From assembly GCA_038206355.1 (NCBI GenBank), contig JBBRAY010000003.1, positions 75,280 through 139,279 on the forward strand: a stretch of DNA of 64,000 nt, written 5' to 3'. Origin of the DNA: JAPLDB01 sp038206355 (GTDB lineage Bacteria > Bacteroidota > Bacteroidia > AKYH767-A > 2013-40CM-41-45). Position numbers and translations under genes: made by a program. A model generated the notes under the pieces. It saw nothing but the letters and a program-made list of their open reading frames with translations, made no database searches and was not told the origin of the DNA. Of the stretch, positions 8,843-17,896 are shown in pieces; position 1 is the first letter of the stretch, and every line of letters begins with the position of its first letter.

Positions 8843-9661
8843 TTACTTGTTCTTCCCGTCAGTCAACCCCGCATCCATCGCCACGTCAATGGTTACAGCC
8901 GGAACACTTTCAGGCGTTGCTTCAACAAAAGCATCATTCCATATCACTTCAATATTTGCAAATTGCATATCACCATTTGAAACAGGGATATCCTTCCAGT
9001 ATAAAGTGAATGTGTCTTCTTGTCCTTTCTTCAGCAGAAACGGTTTGCGCTGTCCCTTGGTTCCCATGTTTGCAAACTCCGTCCCTTTCGGTGTAAGCAG
9101 AGAAGCCTGCCCCGGATTTACAATACCTATTTTACTTCCATTATAAGTGGAGGAGAATTTCACGGCTACGAGATCCGTTTTCTTTTCATTCTTCAATTGC
9201 AGAATATGAAACGGCCCTGCTTCAAATTCGTTTTTTGCAACCGGCAGTTTAAAGTTCTCTGCATCTTCTGATTTTGCCTTTGCGGGTACGCGTGAAATAC
9301 CTTTTACTTCAACGGTAAAATTCTCAACCCTGAGATCGCCACCTTTGATATCAACAATTCTGTAGTCGTCGTCATTCGGACCGATGAGCAAATCCTTTTC
9401 TGTATTTTTTATATCTCTTCCGTTTGCTTTTAAAATAATGTCATCCGTTTTAACCAGAATAAAATCAGCAGTATTATTCTTCACCATAAATTTAAATTTG
9501 ATGTATGCGTCAGTTGCAACCGCACTGGAAATAGTAACAGTAACCGGTCCCATTTCCTTTGTAATTTCATTATAGAAAACTTTGGCGTACACTTTCTTTT
9601 TTTGTGCAGAAGCTGATGCTGCAAACAAAACTACAAGAGCCAAGGCGAGAACTTTTTTCAT
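8843..9661 (-). CDS. Secreted protein of unknown function
   Basis: A 272-residue protein with a clear signal peptide (MKKVLALALVVLFAASASAQ, cleavage after residue 20). The rest is rich in beta-prone, Lys/Asp-containing segments such as VTVTISSAVATDAYIKFKF and an FTVEVKG strand, suggesting one or two beta-sandwich domains. I do not recognise a family. There are no cysteines and no sorting domain, so it is probably periplasmic. It is monocistronic, convergent with the PKD gene and divergent from the EF-G paralogue. Confidence 0.8.
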   Translation of the reverse strand: MKKVLALALVVLFAASASAQKKKVYAKVFYNEITKEMGPVTVTISSAVATDAYIKFKFMVKNNTADFILVKTDDIILKANGRDIKNTEKDLLIGPNDDDYRIVDIKGGDLRVENFTVEVKGISRVPAKAKSEDAENFKLPVAKNEFEAGPFHILQLKNEKKTDLVAVKFSSTYNGSKIGIVNPGQASLLTPKGTEFANMGTKGQRKPFLLKKGQEDTFTLYWKDIPVSNGDMQFANIEVIWNDAFVEATPESVPAVTIDVAMDAGLTDGKNK

Positions 9662-9680
9662 AGGTGATTTAATTTGCGCG

Positions 9681-9688
9681 CAAAAATA
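9681..9688 (-). promoter_or_regulatory. TAnnTTTG -7 element for the 9661 gene
   Basis: TATTTTTG on the minus strand, 19 nt upstream of the start codon, is an exact TAnnTTTG match. No clear TTTG lies at the expected -33 distance. Confidence 0.4.
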
Positions 9689-9851
9689 GAAAATTTCATC
9701 AGAAGATAATTATATCGGTTTGGATATAAGAATTCCAAATATTTTCCCTTCGGAATTCGATTTATAGCCGCCGGCCCTTTAAGCGCCGGACGCTGACCCG
9801 CTTCCTGATCCTTGTCCTCAATACCGTATAATTCTTGCCTCGTATTTATAT

Positions 9852-9881
9852 CTTTCCTACCTTCGGAAAGGAGATTTTTTT
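9852..9881 (+). terminator. Hairpin plus T-run in the leader of the EF-G paralogue
   Basis: CTTTCC at 9852-9857 pairs with GGAAAG at 9865-9870, followed by GAGA and seven T residues (9875-9881). It has the form of an intrinsic terminator on the plus strand but lies 50 bp upstream of the EF-G-like start, with no plus-strand gene ending nearby. It may act as an attenuator. A second GC-rich hairpin candidate (CCGGC/GCCGG) lies at about 9773-9790. Confidence 0.45.
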
Positions 9882-9931
9882 AATGTCATCTCCGTGCGTT
9901 CTTAATCAGTTAAATTTAAAACTCAACTACT

Positions 9932-12058
9932 ATGAAAGTGTACGATGACAAACACATTAAAAATGTGGTGCTGGTAGGGGCGAGCAAGTCCGGCAAGACA
10001 ACGCTCGCAGAAGCCATGTTGTTCGAAGCCGGACTTATCAATCGCAGAGGAACAGTAGAGGAAAAAAATACTGTTTCTGATTATCACGAAATTGAACACG
10101 ACCGCGGTAATTCAGTATATGCTACAAGTATGCATACTGAATGGCGCGACTACAAAATAAATATTATTGATACGCCGGGCCTTGATGACTTCATCGGCGA
10201 ATTAATTTCTTCCCTTCGCGTTGCCGATACTGCAGTGATGCTTTTAAATGGAGAGAATGGCGTGGAAGTAGGAACTGAACTGATCTGGAACTACGTAGAG
10301 AAATTTCAGAAGCCCATCATCTTTGCAGTCAATCACCTCGACCACAACAAAAGTGATTTTGACAATACCGTTGAACAGGCGCATCACCGTTTCGGCAAAG
10401 CGATTACATTGATGCAATATCCCGTTAACCAGGGAGATGGTTTTGATTCCATCATTGATTTGCTGAAGATGACGATGTATAAATTTCCTGCTACCGGCGG
10501 CAAACCACAAAAGCTACCCATTCCTCCTGAGGAAAAAGAAAAAGCTGATGAACTTCACAATGCACTTGTAGAAAAGGCGGCAGAGAATGATGAGAAATTA
10601 ATGGAGAAGTTTTTTGAAAAAGGATCGCTCGATGAAGATGAACTTCGCGAAGGATTGAAACTCGGAATGCTCCACCATGATGTATTTCCTGTCTTCTGTC
10701 TCTCTGCAAAAAAAGACATGGGCAGCGGACGACTCATGGGATTCATTGACAATGTAGCGCCCAGTGCCACCGATCTTTTTCCTGAAAAATTAACGGATGA
10801 CAGCGAACTTAAATGCGATCCGAAAGGTCCTGCGGTATTGTTTGTTTTTAAAACGCTGATCGAACCACATCTGGGCAAACTCACCTTTTTCAAAGTGATG
10901 AGCGGAGAAGTGGCCACAGGCATGGACCTCGTTAACAGCAAGACAGGACATACGGAACGCCTCAACCAGCTTTTTATCATGGATGGAAAAAACCGAAATC
11001 CAATTGCTAAACTTACTGCAGGCGACATTGGCGCCACATTAAAATTAAAAGATACACAAACCAATCAAACGCTATGCGCCATCGGAAAAGAGATTGAACT
11101 CGATCCCATTCATTTTCCTGAAGCACGCCTTCGCGCGGCCATCTTCGCAAAGAATAAAGCTGATGATGAAAAACTTGGTACCGTACTCAGTGAAATCCAC
11201 TCCGAAGATCCAACGCTTACTTATGAATTCGCACGAGAACTTAAACAACTCATCATCGGTTGTCAGGGGGAATTACACATGGCGATTACAAAATGGCGCC
11301 TTGAAAAAACATATCACCTTGAAATAGATTTTGAAAAGCCGCGTATTCCATACCGTGAAACAATTCAGAAACCGTCGCAAGCCAGTTACAAGCACAGGAA
11401 ACAAAGCGGTGGCGCAGGCCAGTTTGGCGAAGTGTATATGAAAGTTGAACCATATCACGAAGGCATGCCTGAACCTGCAGGCGTGAGTGTGCGCAACAAA
11501 GAAGTCTTCGATTTGCAATGGGGCGGCAAACTTGTTTTTTACAATTGCATTGTAGGCGGCGTGATTGATGCACGATTCATTCCTTCCATTCAAAAAGGCG
11601 TGATGGAAAAAATGCATGAAGGTCCGATTACGGGTTCTTTCGTGCGTGATGTACGCGTGATCGTGTATGACGGAAAGATGCATGCAGTTGACAGCAACGA
11701 CATCAGCTTTAAAATTGCCGGCATGATGGCATTCAAAGAAGCTTTTCAACTCGCCGATCCAAAAATCCTCGAGCCGATTTATGAAATAGAAGTAAATGTT
11801 CCGGAAGAACTGATGGGCGACGTAGTAACCGATTTACAGGGCCGGCGCAGCATCATTATGGGTATGGATAGCAAAGGAGGTTACCAGGTAATTAAAGCCC
11901 GCACACCACTCGCTGAACTGGACCGCTACTCTACTTCACTGCGCTCAATCACACAAGGACGAGGTAACTACACAGGTAAGTTTGCTGAGTATGCGCCTGT
12001 ACCCGGCGACATACAGAAAAAACTTGCGGAAGAATATAAGAAGACAGAGGTACATTGA
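9932..12058 (+). CDS. Elongation factor G paralogue with altered GTPase site
   Basis: A 708-residue protein with the full EF-G domain order: GTPase domain, then domains II-V, including the GQFGEVYMKVEP stretch of domain IV and the C-terminal GRRSIIMGM of domain V. The P-loop is GASKSGKT (16-23). The G3 motif is DTPG-L-D-D-F (80-87); in translocating EF-G this reads DTPGHVDF, so the catalytic His is Leu84 here. Switch I reads RGNSV where RGITI is usual, and G4 is N-H-L-D (134-137) instead of NKxD. This pattern matches the second EF-G of Bacteroides (EF-G2), described as a translocase lacking GTPase activity that is used under starvation. That this protein does the same is inference. The gene is monocistronic and preceded by an attenuator-like hairpin. 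Confidence 0.88.
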   Translation: MKVYDDKHIKNVVLVGASKSGKTTLAEAMLFEAGLINRRGTVEEKNTVSDYHEIEHDRGNSVYATSMHTEWRDYKINIIDTPGLDDFIGELISSLRVADTAVMLLNGENGVEVGTELIWNYVEKFQKPIIFAVNHLDHNKSDFDNTVEQAHHRFGKAITLMQYPVNQGDGFDSIIDLLKMTMYKFPATGGKPQKLPIPPEEKEKADELHNALVEKAAENDEKLMEKFFEKGSLDEDELREGLKLGMLHHDVFPVFCLSAKKDMGSGRLMGFIDNVAPSATDLFPEKLTDDSELKCDPKGPAVLFVFKTLIEPHLGKLTFFKVMSGEVATGMDLVNSKTGHTERLNQLFIMDGKNRNPIAKLTAGDIGATLKLKDTQTNQTLCAIGKEIELDPIHFPEARLRAAIFAKNKADDEKLGTVLSEIHSEDPTLTYEFARELKQLIIGCQGELHMAITKWRLEKTYHLEIDFEKPRIPYRETIQKPSQASYKHRKQSGGAGQFGEVYMKVEPYHEGMPEPAGVSVRNKEVFDLQWGGKLVFYNCIVGGVIDARFIPSIQKGVMEKMHEGPITGSFVRDVRVIVYDGKMHAVDSNDISFKIAGMMAFKEAFQLADPKILEPIYEIEVNVPEELMGDVVTDLQGRRSIIMGMDSKGGYQVIKARTPLAELDRYSTSLRSITQGRGNYTGKFAEYAPVPGDIQKKLAEEYKKTEVH

Positions 12059-12166
12059 AGGGAAACCACACACAGTCTGGCCAGCCGATCCTTCATCCCC
12101 GCTCCTGTACAGCGGGGGCTAATGCTTATGCTTCGACCACAAGACATAAATGAAATTTCAACTTAA

Positions 12167-13123
12167 ATGATCAAGGCATTCCTGTTAATCCTTTCGTTCG
12201 TATTTTTCGAAAATTGTTTTGCCCAGGACCCGCAGTTTGTACAATCGCATTCAAACGCTATTTACCTGAACCCTGCGCTCACGGGTTGTTTCATAAGCCC
12301 TGTGTTATCGGAGGGGTTGCGGCTACAATGGCCGAACCTGACCGGATCTTATAATACCTATTGTGCTTCTTATCACCAACTGGTGCGTATACTTCATGGT
12401 GGACTTGGTTGCTATTATATGTATGATAATGCTTGAGAGCGCACGTTGCAGACAAGCCGTTTCAATATTTCATATGCAGCACATTTCGAAATAAAAAATA
12501 AGCTCGTGCTCAGATTGGGATTGACAGGGGGCTATGTAAGCAGGACGTTTGACTGGGACAAACTTACTTTCGGCGACCTCATCGATCCTCGGTACGGATT
12601 TGTTTATCCTACCACTGAGGAACGGCCTCCTTCTAGCAAAAAGTTTTTCGATTGTGGCATCGGAGTGGCGGCGTACATGAAAAATTTTTATTTGAACGGT
12701 GCCATTGATCACCTGAATGAACCGGATGAGTCTTTTATAAAAAAATCAAAAGGTAGTAATCTGCCGAAGAAATTTCTTTTTAATGCCGGGCTGCATATTC
12801 CCATTGGTGATAGCGCCAAACTGATCTCTATCAATCCCGATGTGGTTTATTTGAAACAAAGGGATTTTAATATGACAATAACTACGGTTACTGTGAGGTT
12901 GAAGTATGCACTTATTGGAGTAGGCGCGAAAACAAATAGCGGATTTATTTTTTCAGTAGGAGCCGAAGGAGAATATTTCCGGTTCTGTTACTCATACGAT
13001 ACTGAGCATTCACTACTGGCGAATGCAACAGGTGTCTCACATGAATTTTCTTTTGCTATAAAAATTGCCAACATCTTTCCTAAGAAAGGAAGCTGGACAG
13101 CGATAAACCTTGAAGCGATTTAA
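12167..13123 (+). pseudogene. PorP/SprF-like outer-membrane protein interrupted by an in-frame TGA
   Basis: The first part (12167-12436, 89 residues, signal peptide then DPQFVQSHSNAIYLNPALTG) is the classic N-terminus of the PorP/SprF family, beta-barrel proteins that work with T9SS. A TGA at 12434-12436 stops it after YMYDNA. The same frame then runs on to 13123 with the rest of the barrel (ERTLQTSRFNISYAAHF onward, ending NLEAI). Total length without the stop would be about 318 residues, normal for the family. One G-to-T change in a GGA codon would explain it, as family members commonly have Gly here. Either a recent pseudogene or a sequencing error. It lies just upstream of a T9SS cargo protease. 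Confidence 0.85.
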
Positions 13124-13268
13124 GCATTAATTTCAAAGGCATATGGATCACCTGAATTTCCGGATTCTTTGCGAGGTTAAAACCAAATAAACTTGTGAGG
13201 AACTAGTAGTGGTGGTGTTCATCTTTGTTGTGATGGTAAGTATCTTTACTTCTTAAAAATTATTCGCA

Positions 13269-15410
13269 ATGAAAATACCTCTACTGACTTTATTCTTCGT
13301 TGCGGCAATGATGACAATGTATGCGCAGGAGCCCGGCAAAATGAATTTTGCAGTACATGACATCATTCAGAAAAATGAACCAGGTCCCGCTACAATACTT
13401 GTACAAGGAGATGTGACGCAACTCAAAAATTTTCTTACCGCCAACAACGGCATGTTGCAATGTTCCGCAGGAAACATATCATCAATTAAGATAGCCCCCG
13501 GAAAAATTGCAGCCCTTGCTTCACAACCTTTCATTGAAAGAATTGAAGCAACGGTAAATCATTTTCAGACGCTCAACGATACCATGCGCATGAAGAGCCA
13601 CATCGATGAGGTGCAACAGGGAATAAGTCCGCTCACACAACCTTATGATGGCAGTGGCGTCATCATGGGTTTGATTGATGCCGGCATTGATTTCACCCAT
13701 CCGGATTTTCAGGACTCCCTCGGACATACGCGCGTGAAATGGCTTTGGGATACCACAAAACCTGATTCGGTAAACACACCTGTCGCCTATGGCTATGGAC
13801 AGGAATGGAATAATACAGAAATAGATGCAGGCTTCTCAACCCATAACGGACAGGATCAGTTTGGTCATGGTTCTTATGTCGCAGGCATTGCAACGGGTAA
13901 TGGCAGAGCCGTGGGACATTTTCAGGGTGCAGCCCCCGGTTGTGACATCATTGCTGTTGCATTTAATTTTGCAGCAAATGATACTGTGTCGCGGATGGCT
14001 CATGCCGTTGATTATATTTTTAATAAGGCGACACAGATGGGAAAACCATGTGTCATAAATATTTCTGTCGGTGATTATTACGGCTCACATGACGGGCGCG
14101 ATCTTCAGTCTTTATACATCAGTAATTTACTCAATCAGCAGTGCGGCAGGATCATCGTTGCCGGTTGTGGCGACATCGGAACCAATTATTCATATCACCT
14201 CGGTAATAATCCGGTTGCCGGCGACACTACATTCACCTGGTTTTCTTACAACACTTCTTACCATGCATGCTATGCGCAGATTTTTGCAAACGTTGCAAAT
14301 TTTTCAAATGTATATTTTGCCGTTGGAGCAGATGTTGTTACTCCATATTGTGATTTCAGAGGAAGGACTCCGTTTCACAAGTCTTCAACATGGGGCGGAG
14401 GGGTTCATACAGAAACATTGATGAATGGGGCTAATCGTATCGGGACAATACAATCGGTAATCACTCTTGCTTCACCGGGAGTTTATTCACTGGAATATTA
14501 TATCGTACCCGATTCTACTACTTATAACTGGCGCTTCATCACCACCGGTAACGGCCAATATGATTCCTGGTCTTTTGATTGGGTATGGCAGAATCTTCCC
14601 AACTCAACCGATTGTCCTGATATAGTTCACTATCGCACAACTGATACAGTTTCAACTATTGTAAGCGGATTACAATGTTTAGATAATGTGATAGCAGTAG
14701 GTCAGTACTTTAATACCGATCGTCATGTTGATGTAAACAGCATGTTGCAAATAACAACTACAGATACATCTGATGCACTCGCCCCAAACAGTGGCCGCGG
14801 GCCTACACGTGACGGAAGATTAAAACCAGACATCTGTGCACCGGGCAACCATATTATTTCATGCGGAGTACTTGCATTTCTTCCCGGCATGATCGCTAAC
14901 CAGCCATATAAAGTAGCGTTGGGTGGATATCATATTACAGGAGGAGGAACTTCAGCATCTTCACCTGTTGTAGCCGGTATCGGGGCGCTTTTCCTTCAGC
15001 AAAATCCAACTGCCTGCTGGCAAGATTTTAAAACTGCATTGCTCGGTTGTGCACGGGCTGATAATTTTACATGGTCGTTACCCAACAATTCATGGGGATA
15101 TGGCAAAGCAGATGCTTTCGCTACACTTACCACCTGCGCTCCGGTTGGAATACAAGAATCCTTCTCTGACGGGGCGCCAACACTTTACCCGAATCCCTTT
15201 TCAAATACATCGCAGTTGAAACTGAATTCCGGCTTTAGTACGACTTCCTGTGTACTCACCTGCTATGACATGAAGGGTACGGAAATTTTCTCCCAAAAAA
15301 TCAACGCTGACGTTTCCACATTAAACACGGGCGAACTCAGTGAGGGAGTTTATATTCTAAAAATCGAATCCGAAAAAAATGTGGCGGTGTTGCGTGTAGT
15401 GAAAATGTAA
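13269..15410 (+). CDS. Subtilisin-like S8 serine protease with T9SS type A sorting domain
   Basis: A secreted protease of 713 residues. The signal peptide covers about residues 1-19 (ending MYAQ). The S8 catalytic triad is visible: Asp137 in GLIDAGIDFTHPDF, His200 in QFGHGSYVAGIA, and Ser562 in GGGTSASSPVVAG. The long gap between His and Ser accommodates an inserted region (about 290-470). The last 75 residues (LYPNPF, then GTEIFSQKI and GVYILKI) form the type A sorting domain that directs T9SS export and anchoring. It follows the PorP/SprF-like gene. Oddity: immediately after its TAA, and in the same frame, begins a 5'-truncated hsdS fragment, so its 3' end is a recombination junction. Confidence 0.93.
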   Translation: MKIPLLTLFFVAAMMTMYAQEPGKMNFAVHDIIQKNEPGPATILVQGDVTQLKNFLTANNGMLQCSAGNISSIKIAPGKIAALASQPFIERIEATVNHFQTLNDTMRMKSHIDEVQQGISPLTQPYDGSGVIMGLIDAGIDFTHPDFQDSLGHTRVKWLWDTTKPDSVNTPVAYGYGQEWNNTEIDAGFSTHNGQDQFGHGSYVAGIATGNGRAVGHFQGAAPGCDIIAVAFNFAANDTVSRMAHAVDYIFNKATQMGKPCVINISVGDYYGSHDGRDLQSLYISNLLNQQCGRIIVAGCGDIGTNYSYHLGNNPVAGDTTFTWFSYNTSYHACYAQIFANVANFSNVYFAVGADVVTPYCDFRGRTPFHKSSTWGGGVHTETLMNGANRIGTIQSVITLASPGVYSLEYYIVPDSTTYNWRFITTGNGQYDSWSFDWVWQNLPNSTDCPDIVHYRTTDTVSTIVSGLQCLDNVIAVGQYFNTDRHVDVNSMLQITTTDTSDALAPNSGRGPTRDGRLKPDICAPGNHIISCGVLAFLPGMIANQPYKVALGGYHITGGGTSASSPVVAGIGALFLQQNPTACWQDFKTALLGCARADNFTWSLPNNSWGYGKADAFATLTTCAPVGIQESFSDGAPTLYPNPFSNTSQLKLNSGFSTTSCVLTCYDMKGTEIFSQKINADVSTLNTGELSEGVYILKIESEKNVAVLRVVKM

Positions 15411-15899
15411 TTCGAAAAAGAAGTTGAACGCTTTGTTGGTTTAGAATGGATTGAAGCAGACAATTTTCAATTGCAGGGTTTTGGTTTAGTTGCCAACGGA
15501 ACAACCTTTTCAAAACGCTTTGCTGATGGCGATGTATTGTTTGGCAAGCGTAGAGCCTATTTAAAGAAAGTTGCTGTTGCCGATTTTGATGGAATATGTT
15601 CAGGTGATATTCTGGTGATAAGAGCCAAGGCAAAGAAAATGTTGCAAGAACTATTGCCATATTACATTTCCTCAGATGCTTTTATCAATCATGCAGTAAG
15701 CACTTCGGCAGGTTCCCTTTCACCAAGAACCAAATGGAAAGATTTAGCCGAGTTGGAAGTTTCAATTCCTGATTTGAAAACACAGGAAAAGATTTTGGAA
15801 GTTTTCACCCAATTGCAAAACGCTCTGCAACAACTCAAACAACAAAAAACAACCTTGAAGAATTTGAAGCAGAAATTGTTGAATGAAATATTAGGATAA
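15411..15899 (+). pseudogene. 5'-truncated type I restriction specificity subunit (hsdS fragment)
   Basis: Open from the base after the protease stop to TAA at 15899, 162 codons with no proper start (first ATG-like codon is TTG at 15468). The sequence EVERFVGLEWIEADN, then NGTTFSKRFADGDVLFGKRRAYLKK, SGDILVIRAK, and the C-terminal helix LKTQEKILEVF with QQLKQQKTTLKNLKQKLL are the second target-recognition domain and C-terminal conserved helix of HsdS. A full HsdS has about 400 residues, so the first half is gone. No hsdM is present. It is the left remnant of a type I system whose other pieces are fic and the hsdR start downstream. Confidence 0.88.
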
Positions 15900-15905
15900 T
15901 GCTCA

Positions 15906-15956
15906 ACGTGTCGAATAATTACATTATTTTCGACACGTAATTTGGTTATGTCGAAA
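15906..15956. promoter_or_regulatory. TGTCGAA inverted repeat, candidate operator upstream of fic
   Basis: Perfect 10-bp arms ACGTGTCGAA (15906-15915) and TTCGACACGT (15929-15938), with a third TGTCGAA at 15950-15956, end 14 bp before the fic start. The Fic protein has a C-terminal segment that looks like a winged helix, so autoregulation at this site is plausible. Confidence 0.5.
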
Positions 15957-15969
15957 CCATCAACATATC

Positions 15970-17049
15970 ATGCAAAGAACTGAGCCATACAACCTTCTGC
16001 CCCACCTGCCCCCAAAAATTAACCTGGAAAGTCCGTCATTGTTAAAGGCAGCTATCAAAGCAAACCGCCTTTTAGCAGAACTGAAAGGGTTTTGCCAAAC
16101 CTTGCCCAATCCGCTTTTATTAGTCAATACGATCGTTTTACAGGAAAGCAAAGACAGTTCGGCCATCGAAAATATTGTAACCACCCAGGATGAACTGTAT
16201 CGTGCGGTTGCCTCTATGGAAGACGACCAGACCTTTAGTTCGGCTACAAAAGAAGTGCTCTCTTACCGGGAGGCAATGTACGCCGGGTTAAAGTTAATGA
16301 CGACCCGTGGGCTCACCACCAATACACTGGTTGCCATCATGCAAAAATTAAAAAATACGGATGAAGGCATTCGCAAAACAACTGGAACCCGTTTAGCCAA
16401 TCCAACCACAAAAGAAATAATTTATACTCCTCCTGAAGGAGAACGATTGATCAGAGAGAAATTAAGCTCTTTAGAAAAATTTATTCACAATGAAAAAGAT
16501 GAGCTGGATGCCATAATTAAAATGGCGCTCATTCATTACCAGTTCGAAGCCATACATCCATTTTCAGATGGGAACGGACGCACAGGAAGAATATTAAATG
16601 TATTGTATCTGGTGAACAAAGGATTGCTGAATATTCCTGTTCTTTATTTAAGCTCTTACATTATACAAAACAAAAAAGATTATTACCGTTTACTTAAAGA
16701 AGTAACAGAAAAAGAAAATTGGAATGAATGGGTATTGTTCATGTTGAATGCAGTTGCAGAAACAGCCGAAATAACGCTGAAAAAAATAAATGCAATACAT
16801 GAATTAAAAAAAGAAGTTGGCCTGGAAGTAAAAAAAATATTAAAAAATACTTACAATGGCGAGTTGTTGGATTTAATGTTCAGCTATCCCTATTTAAAAA
16901 TAAAAATTCTGGAGAAAAATGGAATTGCGCAGCGGCAAACAGCTTCTGTTTACTTACAAAAATTAGGAAAATCGGGCATCCTTCGTCCGATGAAGATTGG
17001 CAAAGTGATGTATTATATCAATCATAAACTAATGGATGTATTAAGATAA
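15970..17049 (+). CDS. Fic family protein, probable AMP-transferase
   Basis: A 359-residue Fic protein. The N-terminal Fic_N region (about 1-90) contains the inhibitory motif S/T-x-x-x-E-N as SSAIEN (63-68), placing it in the class with an N-terminal self-inhibiting helix. The Fic core (about 100-270) has the full catalytic loop HPFSDGNGRTGR starting at His196, so AMP transfer from ATP to a target hydroxyl is expected. The C-terminal 70 residues (GIAQRQTASVYLQKLGKSGI) look like a winged helix. Fic genes commonly sit between hsdS and hsdR in Bacteroidota type I restriction operons, as here. It is the only intact gene of that operon. It ends 7 bp before the hsdR remnant. Confidence 0.92.
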   Translation: MQRTEPYNLLPHLPPKINLESPSLLKAAIKANRLLAELKGFCQTLPNPLLLVNTIVLQESKDSSAIENIVTTQDELYRAVASMEDDQTFSSATKEVLSYREAMYAGLKLMTTRGLTTNTLVAIMQKLKNTDEGIRKTTGTRLANPTTKEIIYTPPEGERLIREKLSSLEKFIHNEKDELDAIIKMALIHYQFEAIHPFSDGNGRTGRILNVLYLVNKGLLNIPVLYLSSYIIQNKKDYYRLLKEVTEKENWNEWVLFMLNAVAETAEITLKKINAIHELKKEVGLEVKKILKNTYNGELLDLMFSYPYLKIKILEKNGIAQRQTASVYLQKLGKSGILRPMKIGKVMYYINHKLMDVLR

Positions 17050-17056
17050 TTGTGTT

Positions 17057-17746
17057 ATGTCGTTCAATGAACAAAATACAGTAGAGCATTTTATCATTCA
17101 CCAACTTACAGGGGTGAACTTAAATAAGGTACAAGGAAATATCGTTAAAGAAAATGCAGTAGCATACGACACGGTAAAATGGAAATACGTGCAAGCCGAT
17201 TTATTGCAGCGGGATATTACCGATGTGTTTGTAGAAAAAGAATTGAAAGAAGCCCTTTGCCGCCTCAACTCTGATATTGCTTCCAATCCTGACAAAGCCG
17301 AAGAAGTCATTCATAAGCTCAGGGCCATTCTTATTACTGTAAACAATGTAGGTTTGGTAAGAGCAAACGAAGAATTTGCCAAATGGCTTCGCAACGAAGT
17401 AACACTTCCTATTGGCAAAAACAACGAACATGTTGCCATTCGTTTGATTGATGATTGCACATTTGATTTTCCAAGAGGTTCTGAATTTTTCGGACAACGG
17501 TTCATCGGTAAAGCGCAGGTACGCGAAGCACTTGCCGGGCGTTTCAAAGGTATTCCAGATGTCCACTATGATGAAGACAGGCATTGGCTATCCGCTGATG
17601 GTGCCCGGGGTGTTTCAGAATGGACCCTTACCGGAACATCTATTGCAGGAATAAAAATAAAAGTTCGGGACTGTGACATCTGGGAATCCAGGAATGAAAA
17701 AATTATCCGAAAAGATTCTTATTGGAAAATTGTTGAGAAAAATTGA
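17057..17746 (+). pseudogene. Chimera: type I restriction HsdR N-terminus fused to an NTF2/SnoaL-like C-terminus
   Basis: 229 codons, open throughout. Residues 1 to about 132 (FNEQNTVEHFIIHQLTGV, VFVEKELKEALCRLN, HKLRAILITVNNVGLVRANE, EHVAIRLID) are the start of the type I restriction motor subunit HsdR, which normally exceeds 1000 residues. From about residue 133 (TFDFPRGSEFFGQRFIGK, SEWTLTGTS, KIIRKDSYWKI) it becomes the last 95 or so residues of a nuclear-transport-factor-2 / SnoaL-like small-molecule-binding domain lacking its first helices. The junction is near 17447-17455. Neither half is complete, so a deletion fusing two unrelated genes is the simplest explanation. The fused frame could still be expressed. 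Confidence 0.82.
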
Positions 17747-17752
17747 AACAGA

Positions 17753-17830
17753 ATGATAACGATTGAAAATATTTCGCAGCTAAAATCTCTACCCCACAAC
17801 ACAGCCTTCATCACCCCATATACTACTTAA
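17753..17830 (+). pseudogene. Possible 25-codon gene remnant
   Basis: A short open frame beginning MITIENISQLKSLP and stopping after PYTT. It begins 6 bp after the chimera stop. Its start looks like a protein N-terminus cut short, but I cannot name the family. It may be nothing. Confidence 0.2.
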
Positions 17831-17896
17831 TTGTAAATTTGATGTGTCCTGATTCATAGAAGGGATAGTGCTGATAATACCAATAGTCCCCCTGCA

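Noticed and set aside
12434..12436. TGA as selenocysteine or a reassigned codon
   Set aside because: Other genes here end in TGA in the normal way, no SECIS-like hairpin is evident after the codon, and PorP/SprF proteins are not selenoproteins.
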